Assembly: GCF_019195435.1 (NCBI RefSeq)
Contig: NZ_CP078069.1
Span: 2,232,001 to 2,296,000 of the forward strand
Direction of reading: 5' to 3'
DNA from: Comamonas sp. NLF-1-9
GTDB lineage: Bacteria; Pseudomonadota; Gammaproteobacteria; Burkholderiales; Burkholderiaceae_C
DNA: 64,000 bases
In this document: piece after piece, positions 42,754 through 51,573 of the stretch
Layout: the number at the start of each line of letters is the position of its first letter
Position numbering within the stretch: the first letter of the stretch is position 1
Position numbers and translations under genes: made by a program
The notes under the pieces: model-generated
Database searches by the model: none
What the model was told of the DNA's origin: nothing
What the model saw: the letters and a program-made list of their open reading frames with translations, nothing else

Positions 42754-43788
42754 TCAGGCCACCTTCAGCCCGCGCTGGCGCGCGAGCGTGAGAGCGGTGT
42801 CTTCGATCATGTCTTCCTGCCCGCCGACGCAGCCGCGGCGGCCCATCTCGACGAGGATTTCGCGCGCGGGCACGCCGTACTTCTTTTCGGCGCGCTTGGC
42901 GAACAAGAGGAAGGAGCCATAGACGCCCGCATAGCCCAGCGTGAGCGCGTCGCGGTCGATGCGGATGGGGAAGTCCATCATCGGCACGATCAGGTCTTCG
43001 GCCACGTCCTGGATCTTGAACACGTCGACGCCGGTGTGCACGCCCATCAGGTCGAGCACCGCAACCAGCACCTCCATAGGCGTATTGCCCGCGCCCGCGC
43101 CCAGTCCCGCCGACGCGGCGTCCACGCGGTTGGCGCCCATCTCGATCGCGGTGATCGAATTGGCCACGCCCATGGCCAGGTTGTGGTGGGCGTGAAAACC
43201 CAGCTCGGTTTCGGGCTTGAGCGCCTCGCGCACCGCACCGAGCTTGGCGCGCACGTCATCGGGCAGCATGTGGCCGGCCGAGTCGGTGACGTAGATGCAG
43301 TTGGCGCCGTAGCCCTCCATCAACCTAGCCTGCCTGACCAGCCCGGCTGCATCGTTCATGTGGCTCATCATCAGAAAGCCCACGGTGTCCATGCCGAGCT
43401 TGCGCGCCATGGTGATGTGTTGCTCGGACACATCCGCCTCGGTGCAGTGCGTGGCCACGCGGATGGTGTGCACGCCGAGCTCGTGCGCCATCTTCAGGTG
43501 GTCGACGGTGCCTATGCCGGGCAGCAGCAGCGCCGAGACCTTGGCCTGTTTCATCAAGGGGATGACGGCGCTCAGGTATTGCTCGTCGGTGTGCGCGGCA
43601 AAGCCGTAGTTGACCGAATCGCCGCCCAGGCCGTCGCCGTGGGTGACCTCGATCAGCGGCATGCCGGCCGCGTCCAGCGCGGTGGCGATGCTCTTCATCT
43701 GCTCGATGCTGATCTGGTGCTGCTTGGGGTGCATGCCGTCGCGCAGCGCCATTTCGTGCAGCGTGACTTTCTTGCCTTGGATGCTCAT
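42754..43788 (-). CDS. dmpG: 4-Hydroxy-2-oxovalerate aldolase
   Basis: A 344-residue HMGL-like TIM-barrel aldolase that splits 4-hydroxy-2-oxovalerate to pyruvate and acetaldehyde, channelling acetaldehyde to DmpF. It has [15 protein letters not shown] (metal and catalytic Arg/Asp), [15 protein letters not shown] (metal His pair) and [15 protein letters not shown]. The ATG at 43788 is chosen because AGAGG is 8 nt upstream; an ATG two codons earlier is also possible. Confidence 0.95.
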   Translation of the reverse strand: MSIQGKKVTLHEMALRDGMHPKQHQISIEQMKSIATALDAAGMPLIEVTHGDGLGGDSVNYGFAAHTDEQYLSAVIPLMKQAKVSALLLPGIGTVDHLKMAHELGVHTIRVATHCTEADVSEQHITMARKLGMDTVGFLMMSHMNDAAGLVRQARLMEGYGANCIYVTDSAGHMLPDDVRAKLGAVREALKPETELGFHAHHNLAMGVANSITAIEMGANRVDAASAGLGAGAGNTPMEVLVAVLDLMGVHTGVDVFKIQDVAEDLIVPMMDFPIRIDRDALTLGYAGVYGSFLLFAKRAEKKYGVPAREILVEMGRRGCVGGQEDMIEDTALTLARQRGLKVA

Positions 43789-43812
43789 GTTCATGTCCTC
43801 TTTGTCTTGAAC

Positions 43813-43925
43813 TCCTTCCCCCTTTGGGGGAAGGTGGGGATGGGGGCTTGGGCTCAAGCAAGACAACTTGCCTGTGCGGGCGCTGCTGGCCCCCACGCCT
43901 GCCCTCCCCCAGCGGGGGAGGGAGA
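43813..43925. repeat. C/G-run palindromic repeat family B, locus 2
   Basis: Arms CTTCCCCCTTTGGGGGAAG and CCTCCCCCAGCGGGGGAGG flank about 70 bp in the 145-bp gap between dmpG and dmpF. It has the same architecture as loci 1 and 4, including the GTGGGGATGGGGGC / GCCCCCACG secondary arms. Expected to form strong stem-loops within the operon mRNA. Confidence 0.7.
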
Positions 43926-43933
43926 AAAATCCG

Positions 43934-44848
43934 TCAAGCGGCGACGGGCTCCAGCGTCAGGCGCCCGGCCAGAATCTCTTCGGCAAACATCTCGGCGGTG
44001 CGCGCCGCAGCGGCGGTCATGATGTCCAGATTGCCCGAGTACTTGGGCAGGTAGTCGCCCAGGCCCTCGACCTCCAGGTACATCGAGACGCGCTTGCCGT
44101 CGAACACCGGGCCGTTGACCATGCGGTAGCCGGGCACGTATTTCTGCACCTCGGCCATCATCTCCTCGATGCTTTTGCGAATCGCCGCCTCGTCGGGCTC
44201 GGTCTCTGTCAGGCAGTGCACGGTGTCGCGCATGATGAGCGGCGGCTCGGCCGGGTTGATGATGATGATGGCCTTGCCTTTCTTCGCGCCGCCCACGCGC
44301 TCGATCGCGCCCGCGGTGGTGCGGGTGAATTCGTCGATGTTCTTGCGCGTGCCCGGGCCGGCCGATTTGCTCGACACGGTGGCGACGATCTCGGCATAGG
44401 CCACGGGTTGCACGCGGCTCACCGCGTTGACCATGGGAATCGTCGCCTGGCCGCCGCAGGTGACCATGTTGACGTTCATCTCCTGCTTGCCCACATGCGC
44501 CTTGAGGTTGACCGGCGGCACGCAGTAGGGACCAATCGCCGCGGGCGTGAGGTCGACCATCATCGCGCCCTCGGCAATCACCTTGCGCGAGTTTTCCGCA
44601 TGCACGTAGGCGCTGGTGGCGTCAAAGACGATCTGCACGCCATCCGCCTTGATGTGCGGCACCAGGCCATCGACGCCCTGGTCGGTGGTCTTGATGCCCA
44701 TCTCGCGCGCGCGCTTGAGGCCGTCGGACGTGGGGTCTATGCCGACCATCCACACCGGCTCCAGCACCGGGCTGCGCTGCAATTTCGCCAGCAGATCGGT
44801 GCCGATGTTGCCGGGGCCGATCAGGGCGCATTTCACTTTTTTGCTCAT
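43934..44848 (-). CDS. dmpF: Acetaldehyde dehydrogenase (acylating)
   Basis: A 304-residue CoA-dependent dehydrogenase making acetyl-CoA from acetaldehyde with NAD+. N-terminal Rossmann motif [17 protein letters not shown], catalytic Cys in [10 protein letters not shown], and a C-terminal dimerisation half. It acts with DmpG as a channelling complex. It lies between two family B repeat elements. Confidence 0.95.
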   Translation of the reverse strand: MSKKVKCALIGPGNIGTDLLAKLQRSPVLEPVWMVGIDPTSDGLKRAREMGIKTTDQGVDGLVPHIKADGVQIVFDATSAYVHAENSRKVIAEGAMMVDLTPAAIGPYCVPPVNLKAHVGKQEMNVNMVTCGGQATIPMVNAVSRVQPVAYAEIVATVSSKSAGPGTRKNIDEFTRTTAGAIERVGGAKKGKAIIIINPAEPPLIMRDTVHCLTETEPDEAAIRKSIEEMMAEVQKYVPGYRMVNGPVFDGKRVSMYLEVEGLGDYLPKYSGNLDIMTAAAARTAEMFAEEILAGRLTLEPVAA

Positions 44849-44867
44849 ACCAACACTCCTTGTCTAT

Positions 44868-44897
44868 CCAGCCCTCTCCCCAACGGGGCGAGGGAGA
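44868..44897. repeat. C/G-run palindromic repeat family B, locus 3 (half copy)
   Basis: A single palindromic arm, CCCTCTCCCCAACGGGGCGAGGG, in the 52-bp gap between dmpF and dmpE, resembling one arm of loci 1, 2 and 4. A single hairpin is expected. Confidence 0.55.
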
Positions 44898-44900
44898 AAT

Positions 44901-45683
44901 TCAAACGAAACGCACGCCGCAGCCGCCGATGCCGCCTATCGTCACGCGCAGGTTGTCGCCGCTCTTTACCGGCACCATGGCGGCAAGCGAGCCCGAGAGC
45001 ACGACCTCGCCCGCCTCCAGCGCAGTGCCGTGCGCGCCCAGGGTGTTGGCCAGCCACGCCACGGCGTTGGCCGGGTGGCCCAGCGCTGCGGCGCCCGCGC
45101 CGGTGGCGACGATCTCGCCGTTCTTCTCCAGCACCATGCCGCAGGTGCTCAGGTCCACGTCGCGCACATCGACCAGCCGGTCACCGAGCACGAAGACGCC
45201 GCAGGAGGCGTTGTCGGCCACGGTGTCCTGGATCTTGATCTTCCAGTCCTCGATGCGCGAATCGACGATCTCGAAGCACACCATCACGCCCTCGGTGGCG
45301 GCGAGCACATCGGCCACGCTCACGCCCGGGCCCTGAAGCCGCTTCTTGAGCACGAAGGCGATCTCGCCCTCGGCCTTGGGCTGGATCAGGCGGTTCATCG
45401 GGATCGATTCGCCCTCGTTGTAGACCATGGCGTCGGTGAGCCAGCCGAAGTCGGGCTGGAACACGCCCAGCATGTCCATCACCGCCTTGCTGGTCACGCC
45501 GATCTTCTTGCCGATCACGCGCTCGCCCGCGGCCAGGCGCAGCTTCATGAGCTGCTGCTGGATGGCGTAGGCATCGTCAATAGTGATCTCGGGGTGGCGC
45601 TGGCTCAGCGGCGCCAGCACGCTGCAGTCGCTGAGCGCCTGGTGCAGCTCGCGGCCCAGTCGCTTGTGGGTGGCAGGGGTCAT
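44901..45683 (-). CDS. dmpE: 2-Oxopent-4-dienoate hydratase
   Basis: A 260-residue enzyme adding water to 2-oxopent-4-dienoate to give 4-hydroxy-2-oxovalerate. It has IGKKIGVTSKAVMDMLG, AEGEIAFVLKKRL (metal-binding Glu pair) and CFEIVDSRIEDWKIK. Paralogous to dmpH. The ATG at 45683 matches the family N-terminus better than one 24 bp upstream. Confidence 0.93.
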   Translation of the reverse strand: MTPATHKRLGRELHQALSDCSVLAPLSQRHPEITIDDAYAIQQQLMKLRLAAGERVIGKKIGVTSKAVMDMLGVFQPDFGWLTDAMVYNEGESIPMNRLIQPKAEGEIAFVLKKRLQGPGVSVADVLAATEGVMVCFEIVDSRIEDWKIKIQDTVADNASCGVFVLGDRLVDVRDVDLSTCGMVLEKNGEIVATGAGAAALGHPANAVAWLANTLGAHGTALEAGEVVLSGSLAAMVPVKSGDNLRVTIGGIGGCGVRFV

Positions 45684-45708
45684 GGGTTTCTCGTCTCTAC
45701 GTTTCAAT

Positions 45709-46581
45709 TCAACGGGGCAGCGGCAGGGGCTCGTCGGGCCCGGCCTCGGCTAGAAAGTCGCCCACCAGCCGGGCGAAGCGCGCGCTCTGCTCGATCTGCG
45801 TCCAGTGGCCGCAGCGCCCGTAGACGTGCAGTTGCGCCCGCGCCAGCAAGGCGGTGAGGCGATAGGCATTTTCCAGCGGTATGACCTGGTCCTCGCGGCC
45901 GTGCACGATCAGGGTTTCGTGCGGGATGCGGCGCAGGTCGGCCTCGCTGCTGGCCAGCGCCTGCACCCAGCGCTGGCGCGGCGCGGGGAACATGGCGGCA
46001 AACGATTCCTGAAAGCCCGGGCGGATGCTGGCTTCGTAGCGCAACTGCGCCAGCTCGTCGCTGACCAGCGCGCGGTCGAAGGCAAAGATGTCGAGCAAGG
46101 CGCGCATCGCGGCCACCGAGGGCTGGTAGCCCCAGACCGCGTCCAGCCCTGGAGTGAGCGCAAACGGCACGCCCACGCTGCCCATGAGCACCAGGCGGCG
46201 CACGCGCTCGGGGTGGCGTATGGCCAGCGCCAGCGCGAGTCCACCGCCAAAGGAATTGCCGACGATGTCGGCGCGCTCGATCTGCAGCGCATCGAGCAGC
46301 CCCACGGCCTGGCGCACCCAGGCATCCATGCCATAGACGAAGCCGGCCGGGCGCTCGCTGTAGCCAAAGCCTGCCATGTCCGGTGCGATCACGCGCCTGT
46401 GCTGCGCCAGCGCCGGCATCACCGTGCGCCAGTTGGCCCAGGCCGAAACGCCCGGGCCCGAGCCGTGGATCAGCAGCACCGGCGCGCCACTGCCACTGTC
46501 GTGGTAGTTGGTGCGCAGGCCCGCGGCATCGATGCTGCGGGCGATTTCCGGGTTGGTTGGGGCGCCGGGGGTCTTGCTCAT
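45709..46581 (-). CDS. dmpD: 2-Hydroxymuconate semialdehyde hydrolase
   Basis: A 290-residue alpha/beta hydrolase that cleaves 2-hydroxymuconate semialdehyde to 2-oxopent-4-dienoate and formate. The catalytic triad is visible: Ser110 in GNSFGGG, Asp in HGREDQVIP, and His in CGHWTQIE; oxyanion HGSGPGV. It gives the hydrolytic branch next to the dehydrogenase branch of dmpC and dmpH. Confidence 0.93.
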   Translation of the reverse strand: MSKTPGAPTNPEIARSIDAAGLRTNYHDSGSGAPVLLIHGSGPGVSAWANWRTVMPALAQHRRVIAPDMAGFGYSERPAGFVYGMDAWVRQAVGLLDALQIERADIVGNSFGGGLALALAIRHPERVRRLVLMGSVGVPFALTPGLDAVWGYQPSVAAMRALLDIFAFDRALVSDELAQLRYEASIRPGFQESFAAMFPAPRQRWVQALASSEADLRRIPHETLIVHGREDQVIPLENAYRLTALLARAQLHVYGRCGHWTQIEQSARFARLVGDFLAEAGPDEPLPLPR

Positions 46582-46602
46582 CGCGTTCTTGGATTACTCT
46601 TG

Positions 46603-46650
46603 TTTTGATAGCTTGCAACGCCTGACTGGCAAGCGTTTGAGCCAGATTTT
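46603..46650 (+). repeat. Dispersed repeat family A, copy 4
   Basis: Contains TTTTGATAGCTTGCAACGCC, then TGACTGGCAAGCGTTTGAGC and CAGATTTT. It fills the 71-bp gap between dmpD and dmpC. The left arm is degenerate compared with other copies, so the hairpin is weaker. Confidence 0.7.
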
Positions 46651-46652
46651 GC

Positions 46653-48113
46653 TTACAACTTCACCATCACGTTGCGCAGCTCGGTATAGAACTCGAGCGA
46701 GTGCACGCCGCCCTCGCGCCCTATGCCCGATTGCTTGGAGCCGCCAAAAGGCGTGCGCAGGTCGCGCAGGAACCAGCTGTTGATCCAGGCCAGGCCTACC
46801 TCTATGCCCTGGGCCATGCGGTTGGCGCGGCCTATGTCCTGGGTGAAGATGGCCGTGGCCAGGCCGTAGCGGTTGGCGTTGACCTTGGCCAGCACCTCGT
46901 CCTCGGTATCAAAGGGCGCGATGTGGCAGCAGGGGCCGAAGATTTCCTCGGTGATCACGCTGGCCGTCTCCGGCAAGCCGGTCCAGATGGTGGGCTGCAC
47001 CCAGCAGCCGTCCTTGAGCGCTTCGGGCATCTCGGGCACGCCGCCGCCGGTGACCACGGTTGCGCCTTCATCGACCGCCTTCTGGTAGTAGCCCAGCACC
47101 TTGGCCTGGTGTTCCTTGCTGATCAGCGGGCCTATCCTGGTGGCGGCATCAAACGGCAGGCCGGGCGTCATGGCCTCGGCCTTGCCCTTGAGCGCGGCGA
47201 CGAACTTGTCGAACAGCGCGCGCTGCACGTACACGCGCTCGGTACCCAGGCAGACCTGTCCGCAGTTTTCGAAGGCGGCGCGCGTGACGGTGTCCACCGC
47301 CACCTGAAAGTCGCAGTCGTCGAACACCACGGCGGCGTTCTTGCCGCCCAGCTCCAGCGACACCGGGCGTATGCCCTCGGCCGCGGCTTTCATGATGGCC
47401 GTGCCGGTGCGCGTCTCGCCGGTGAAGGTGATGCCGTTGACGTCGGGGTGGCGCGTGAGGAATTCGCCGGCCGAATCGGGCCCGAAGCCGTGCACTACGT
47501 TGTACACGCCGGCGGGCATGCCTACGGCATTCATCACCTCGCCCAACAGGGTGGCGGTGGCCGGGGTTTCCTCGCTGGGTTTCACGACCACGGTGTTGCC
47601 GCAGGCGAGCGCCGGGCCGACCTTCCACGTCATCAAAAGCAGCGGCAGGTTCCACGGGCAGACCACGGCGATCACGCCGCGCGGCGTGCGCACGCCGTAG
47701 GACAGCGCCGTCTTGCCGTCGTGCGTGCGCATGTTGAAGGATTCGGTCGACACGCTCTTGATGGTGTCGATGAAGATCTGGAAATTGGCCGCGCCGCGCG
47801 GGATGTCCACGTGCGATGCGAGGTGGTTGGGCTTGCCGGTGTCGGCAATCTCGGCCTGCAGAAAGTCGTCAAAGCGCTGGTTGATGCCGGCGGCCAGTGC
47901 GTCGAGCAGCTTGCAGCGCTCCAGCACCGACATGCGGCCCCAATCGCCCTTGAGCGCCGCCTTGGCCGCCGCCACCGCCGCGTTCACCTCGGGCTGGCCC
48001 GCTTCCCAGACCTGGCCTATGAGGCTGTTGTCCACCGGGTTGCGGTTTTCGAAGCGCTTGCCGCTGGCGTTTCTCACGTATTCGCCATTGATGAAGTTCA
48101 GAAACTCTTTCAT
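46653..48113 (-). CDS. dmpC: 2-Hydroxymuconic semialdehyde dehydrogenase
   Basis: A 486-residue NAD+-dependent aldehyde dehydrogenase making 2-hydroxymuconate (4-oxalocrotonate, enol form) from the semialdehyde. It has PWNLPLLLMTWKVGPALACG, the catalytic Glu motif LELGGKNA and the catalytic Cys in NCGQVCLGTERVYV. It begins the 4-oxalocrotonate branch; the tautomerase normally acting next is not encoded nearby. Confidence 0.95.
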   Translation of the reverse strand: MKEFLNFINGEYVRNASGKRFENRNPVDNSLIGQVWEAGQPEVNAAVAAAKAALKGDWGRMSVLERCKLLDALAAGINQRFDDFLQAEIADTGKPNHLASHVDIPRGAANFQIFIDTIKSVSTESFNMRTHDGKTALSYGVRTPRGVIAVVCPWNLPLLLMTWKVGPALACGNTVVVKPSEETPATATLLGEVMNAVGMPAGVYNVVHGFGPDSAGEFLTRHPDVNGITFTGETRTGTAIMKAAAEGIRPVSLELGGKNAAVVFDDCDFQVAVDTVTRAAFENCGQVCLGTERVYVQRALFDKFVAALKGKAEAMTPGLPFDAATRIGPLISKEHQAKVLGYYQKAVDEGATVVTGGGVPEMPEALKDGCWVQPTIWTGLPETASVITEEIFGPCCHIAPFDTEDEVLAKVNANRYGLATAIFTQDIGRANRMAQGIEVGLAWINSWFLRDLRTPFGGSKQSGIGREGGVHSLEFYTELRNVMVKL

Positions 48114-48150
48114 GTGCTGCTCTCGTTGTGTTCAAACTGCTCTGAACCTG

Positions 48151-48579
48151 TCACTGATCCAAACCCAGCGCGACCAGGGCCGCGCGGGCACATTCGGCGT
48201 CCTGCTCGGCCGAGCCGCCCGAGACGCCGATGCCGCCGATGAGCACGCCCGCCTCGCGCATCGGCAGGCCGCCGCCAAAAACCACGTTGCGCGGGCGCAC
48301 CGGCATGCCCAGGCGCAGCGCCTCGTCGCCCCGGAGCAATTCGCCCCACTGCGCCGTGGCAAAGCCGAAACCGGCGGCCGTGTAGGCCTTGTCGATGGCG
48401 ATGTCCACCGAATGCAAAAACGCGCCGGGCATGCGCAAAAAGGCCGCGAGGACGCCCGAGGCGTCGGTCACCGCCGCGTTGATGCGTATGCCCAACTCCT
48501 GCGCCTTGGCCACCGCCGCGACGACGGCGGCGTTGGCCGCCTCGGCGGTAATGGCGCGTTGTTCGACGCTGTGATTCAT
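48151..48579 (-). CDS. GlcG/HbpS-like protein in phenol operon
   Basis: A 142-residue GlcG/HbpS (DUF336) family protein with INAAVTDASGVLAAFLRM, SVDIAIDKAYTAAGFG and the Gly-rich GGIGVSGGSAEQDAECARAAL. Homologues occur in other phenol/catechol meta-cleavage operons, but their role is not settled; HbpS-type members bind haem. It lies between dmpB and dmpC, 37 bp from dmpC. No signal peptide is visible. Confidence 0.82.
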   Translation of the reverse strand: MNHSVEQRAITAEAANAAVVAAVAKAQELGIRINAAVTDASGVLAAFLRMPGAFLHSVDIAIDKAYTAAGFGFATAQWGELLRGDEALRLGMPVRPRNVVFGGGLPMREAGVLIGGIGVSGGSAEQDAECARAALVALGLDQ

Positions 48580-48599
48580 GCAACTCTCCGATAGCGAAC

Positions 48600-48748
48600 T
48601 CCCACCCTTTGGGGGCGAGGGCGGACAACTTCTCCCTCCCCCTCTGGGGGAGGGTTGGGGTGGGGGCCAGGGGCGTATCCAAACCCCGGAGCTGGCCATG
48701 GCCGCTGCCCCCATCCCGGCCTTCCCCCACAGGGGGAAGGGGAGGGAC
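48600..48748. repeat. C/G-run palindromic repeat family B, locus 4
   Basis: The longest locus. It has a small CCACCCTTTGGGGGCGAGGG arm, then CCCTCCCCCTCTGGGGGAGGG, then after about 60 bp CCTTCCCCCACAGGGGGAAGG. It fills almost all of the 172-bp gap between the GlcG-like gene and dmpB. It is built on the same inner arm pair (GGGGTGGGGGC / GCCCCCATC) as loci 1 and 2. Confidence 0.7.
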
Positions 48749-48751
48749 CGC

Positions 48752-49678
48752 TCAGGTCACCACGCTCAGGAAGGCTTCATTGAGCTTGCGGTCGTGGTAG
48801 AAGATGCCCGCGCCCACTTCGTCCCAGGTCCAGGTGATGGGCTTCATGTCCGGGTAGTGGTCGTAGCCGCCGCTGAAGGTCTCCAGCCGGTTGCCCGAGG
48901 GCTCGAAGAAATAAATCGTCGTGCCGTTGGTGATGCCGTGGCGGGTTGGGCCGATGTCGATGGACACGCGGTTCTTGCTCATGATGTCGGCCGCACGCAG
49001 CACCTGCTCCCAGCTGCCGAGCTGGAAGGACACGTGGTGCAGCTTGTCCTTTTCGCCGTGGCGCACGATGGCGATGTCGTGCGCCTTGGCGCTGCAGGTG
49101 AGCCACACCGCCAGGTCGGTCTTCCCGTCTTCCAGCTTGACGCGCTCGACCAGAGTGAAGCCCAGCACCTTGGTGAACAAGTCCAGCGCACCTTCGAGGT
49201 CGTCGCCGTAGATCAGGCAGTGGTCCAGGCGGATGGGCAGGATGCCCGGCTGGTCGATCACGTCCATGTCGGGGTTGGTCGTGCCGCAGGCGCTGCCGGT
49301 GTCGGTCTTGTCGGCGTACAGCTCTATGGTGTGGCCCGTGGGGATCTTGAAGCGCACGCGCTCGCCGGTCTCCAGCAGGTCGCCGGCGGGCATGCGCTCG
49401 GTCTGCACGCCATAGGCTTGCAGCTTCTTGTCGAAGTCTTCGAGCGTGGCCTGGTCGAGCACCTTGAAGCCGAAGAAATCCATGCCCGCCTGATCGGCCT
49501 GGCGCAGGATGACGCTGTTGTGGTCGCGCTCGGCGCGGGTCTTGAAATAGGCCCGGCCCTGCTTGTCGCGGCCCTGGTACTGCAGGCCCATGACGTCGGT
49601 GTACCACTTCACCGATTCTTCCAGGTCCAGCACGCGTATCTGCGCATGCCCTGGACGCAAAACACCGGTCAATGCCAT
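48752..49678 (-). CDS. dmpB: Catechol 2,3-dioxygenase
   Basis: A 308-residue type I extradiol dioxygenase with two vicinal-oxygen-chelate domains that opens catechol to 2-hydroxymuconic semialdehyde. Fe(II) ligands fit His153 (LDHCLIYG), the His in KLHHVSFQL (about 214-215) and Glu266 (RLETFSGG). Length equals XylE/DmpB (307). The start at 49678 gives MALTGVLRPGHAQIRVLDL. Preceded 20 bp upstream by dmpQ, whose product reactivates this enzyme. Confidence 0.96.
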   Translation of the reverse strand: MALTGVLRPGHAQIRVLDLEESVKWYTDVMGLQYQGRDKQGRAYFKTRAERDHNSVILRQADQAGMDFFGFKVLDQATLEDFDKKLQAYGVQTERMPAGDLLETGERVRFKIPTGHTIELYADKTDTGSACGTTNPDMDVIDQPGILPIRLDHCLIYGDDLEGALDLFTKVLGFTLVERVKLEDGKTDLAVWLTCSAKAHDIAIVRHGEKDKLHHVSFQLGSWEQVLRAADIMSKNRVSIDIGPTRHGITNGTTIYFFEPSGNRLETFSGGYDHYPDMKPITWTWDEVGAGIFYHDRKLNEAFLSVVT

Positions 49679-49698
49679 AGCGATCTCCTTCTTGACTT

Positions 49699-50046
49699 TC
49701 AGGTTGGGTAAACGGGGGTGGTGCCGGTCGTGGGCGCTGGCCGGCAAACGTTTTTCTTCATCGCGCCGAGCACGCTCACGCTCAGGTCGCTGGTGGGTTT
49801 GATGCAGCACGAGAGCACGCGGCCCGCGGCCTCGTCTTCGGCGCTCACGTGCGCGCGGCTCATTACCCGCTGCGAGTAGCTGCCCGATTCGACCTGCACC
49901 TTGCACACGCCGCAGCCGCCGTTGCGACAGCCCACGGGAATGCCCTTCTTGCCCAGGGCTTCCATGCCCTTGAGCACCGAGCGCTCGTCCGGGCAGCGGT
50001 AGCTCTCCCCGGTGTCGACGATGGTGACGGTGTGGTAGGCGGGCAT
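49699..50046 (-). CDS. dmpQ: Plant-type [2Fe-2S] ferredoxin, catechol dioxygenase reactivation (DmpQ/XylT)
   Basis: A 115-residue [2Fe-2S] ferredoxin with the Cys pattern in VGCRNGGCGVCKVQ and a later Cys in VLSCCIKP. XylT/DmpQ proteins reduce the Fe(III) of inactivated catechol 2,3-dioxygenase. It sits between dmpP (4-bp gap) and dmpB, the conserved order. The tail after about 100 is Pro/Thr-rich. Confidence 0.92.
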   Translation of the reverse strand: MPAYHTVTIVDTGESYRCPDERSVLKGMEALGKKGIPVGCRNGGCGVCKVQVESGSYSQRVMSRAHVSAEDEAAGRVLSCCIKPTSDLSVSVLGAMKKNVCRPAPTTGTTPVYPT

Positions 50047-50050
50047 TGCT

Positions 50051-51118
50051 TCAGACCCGGTGGAACAGCGGGCTGCGCACCTGCTGCGCGTCGGCCGCGG
50101 AGATGAACTTTTCGGTGTAGATGTCGCGCTCGAACAAGCGCCCCTGCATCAGCGTGGTGATGCAGGCTTCGATCATCAAGGGCGGGCCGCACAGATAGGC
50201 CTTGTGACCGCGAAAGTCGTTGCCAAAGTGCGCCTTGGCCGCGTCGTGCACGAAGCCGCGCGCGCCGCTCCAGCCGCTGCCTTCGGGCTCGCTTGAGAGC
50301 GCGGCGACGTAGGTGAAATTGGGGTGCTCTGCCGCCAGGCGGGTGAACTCGTCGTGGTGGTAGAGCTCTTCGCGCGAGCGCGCGCCGTTGATCAGCGTGA
50401 TCGGCTTGTCGCAGCCGCTCTCGAGCAGCTCAAGCACCATGGAGCAGGGGCTGGACAAGCCCGAGCCGCCGGCCAGGAACAGATAGCCCAGGCCCTCCTT
50501 GTCGTGCGCGCTGCGGCGCACGAAGAAGCGCCCGTAGGGGCCGGCCAGCTGCACGCGCTCGCCCGCCTTGAGCTGCTCGTGCACCCAGCCGGTGCCGCGC
50601 CCGCCCGGCACGTGGCGCACGTTGAGCTCAATCTCGTGCGCGCGCGCCGGGCTGCTGGCGATGGAGAAGGCGCGCGCGCCGTGCTCGCCCGGGATCTTCA
50701 GGTTGATGTACTGCCCGGCCTGGAATTCGATGGGCGCATCGAGCTCGATCCACACGCCCTTGATGGTGGGCGTGAGGTTCTCGATGCGCGTGACGGTGCC
50801 GCCGTAGTCCTGCACCAGCAGATTGCGCGCGTCGGGTTCTTCGTCCACTTCGGCTTCGATGACCACGTCGGACTCGAGCATGGCGCAGCAGGCGAGCGCC
50901 TTGCCCTCTTCACGCTCGTACTCCATCAAGGCAAAGCTGCTGGCTTCGCCATGGTCGATCTCGCCATCGAGCACCTGGATCTTGCAGGTGCCGCACAGCC
51001 CGTGGCAGCAGGCGTGGGGCAGGTAGATGCCGGCGCGCAGTGCGGCGTCCAGGATGGTCTGACCGTCCTCGACGTCCAGCGTCTGGCCCAGGGGTTCGAT
51101 GGTCAGTTGGTAGCTCAT
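50051..51118 (-). CDS. dmpP: Phenol hydroxylase reductase component P5
   Basis: A 355-residue NADH oxidoreductase. The N-terminal [2Fe-2S] domain (ACCHGLCGTCKIQ, with the fourth Cys in LACCAML) is followed by FAD (RAFSIASSPA) and NAD (LAGGSGLSSP) domains. It transfers electrons to the diiron oxygenase DmpLNO. Start ATG 51118; a family A repeat separates it from dmpO. Confidence 0.95.
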   Translation of the reverse strand: MSYQLTIEPLGQTLDVEDGQTILDAALRAGIYLPHACCHGLCGTCKIQVLDGEIDHGEASSFALMEYEREEGKALACCAMLESDVVIEAEVDEEPDARNLLVQDYGGTVTRIENLTPTIKGVWIELDAPIEFQAGQYINLKIPGEHGARAFSIASSPARAHEIELNVRHVPGGRGTGWVHEQLKAGERVQLAGPYGRFFVRRSAHDKEGLGYLFLAGGSGLSSPCSMVLELLESGCDKPITLINGARSREELYHHDEFTRLAAEHPNFTYVAALSSEPEGSGWSGARGFVHDAAKAHFGNDFRGHKAYLCGPPLMIEACITTLMQGRLFERDIYTEKFISAADAQQVRSPLFHRV

Positions 51119-51136
51119 ACGACTCGGTTGACTTCG

Positions 51137-51184
51137 ATTTTCATAGCTGCCAGCGCTTGCCGGTCAAGCGCTGGCGCCATGTTT
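51137..51184 (+). repeat. Dispersed repeat family A, copy 5
   Basis: Contains TTTTCATAGCTGCCAGCGC, then CTTG-CCGGT-CAAG hairpin and CGCTGGCGCCATGTTT. It fills the 80-bp gap between dmpP and dmpO, inside the phenol hydroxylase genes. The arms CCAGCGCTTG and CAAGCGCTGG are perfect 10-bp complements, the most symmetric copy in the window. Confidence 0.82.
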
Positions 51185-51198
51185 CACTCAGATTTCGC

Positions 51199-51555
51199 TC
51201 AGAAGCCGCTGCCGCCCAGCCCGGTCAGGCCCGGGGTGCGAAAGCGGATCACGCTCTTGTGGCCCATGCCGTTGTCGGCCATGGTCTTGGCCATGTCCGG
51301 AGTGAAGGGTTTGCCCGAATCAAACCATTCGACCTTGTCCCAGGCAATCTTCGCGAAGTCCGGGTGCGCGCTGTACATGTCGGGCAGCACCTTGTTCACG
51401 AAGTCGCCAAACACCGTGTCGGGCGGCATGGGCACGCAATGGGGCGCGCAGAACATCTTGTGGTCGTCCCAGCCCACGTAGAGCAGCGGGGCGGGGAATT
51501 TCTCGGGGGCATCCTTCGCTTCGAATTCGTAGGTACCCAGGGATACGACGGCCAT
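51199..51555 (-). CDS. dmpO: Phenol hydroxylase component P4 (gamma oxygenase subunit)
   Basis: A 118-residue small subunit of the (alpha-beta-gamma)2 diiron oxygenase. It begins MAVVSLGTYEFEAKDAPEKF and includes LLYVGWDDHKMFCAPHCVPM, characteristic of DmpO/PhlE. It is 18 bp after dmpN. Confidence 0.94.
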   Translation of the reverse strand: MAVVSLGTYEFEAKDAPEKFPAPLLYVGWDDHKMFCAPHCVPMPPDTVFGDFVNKVLPDMYSAHPDFAKIAWDKVEWFDSGKPFTPDMAKTMADNGMGHKSVIRFRTPGLTGLGGSGF

Positions 51556-51573
51556 GGTGGTGTCTCCTTGTGC

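Noticed and set aside
41248..44022. Very long plus-strand open frame (over 900 codons) opposite dmpG, the MCP and dmpH
   Set aside because: Composition is that of an antisense frame of GC-rich genes (His/Arg/Leu/Gly) and it runs through three well-supported minus-strand genes and a repeat.
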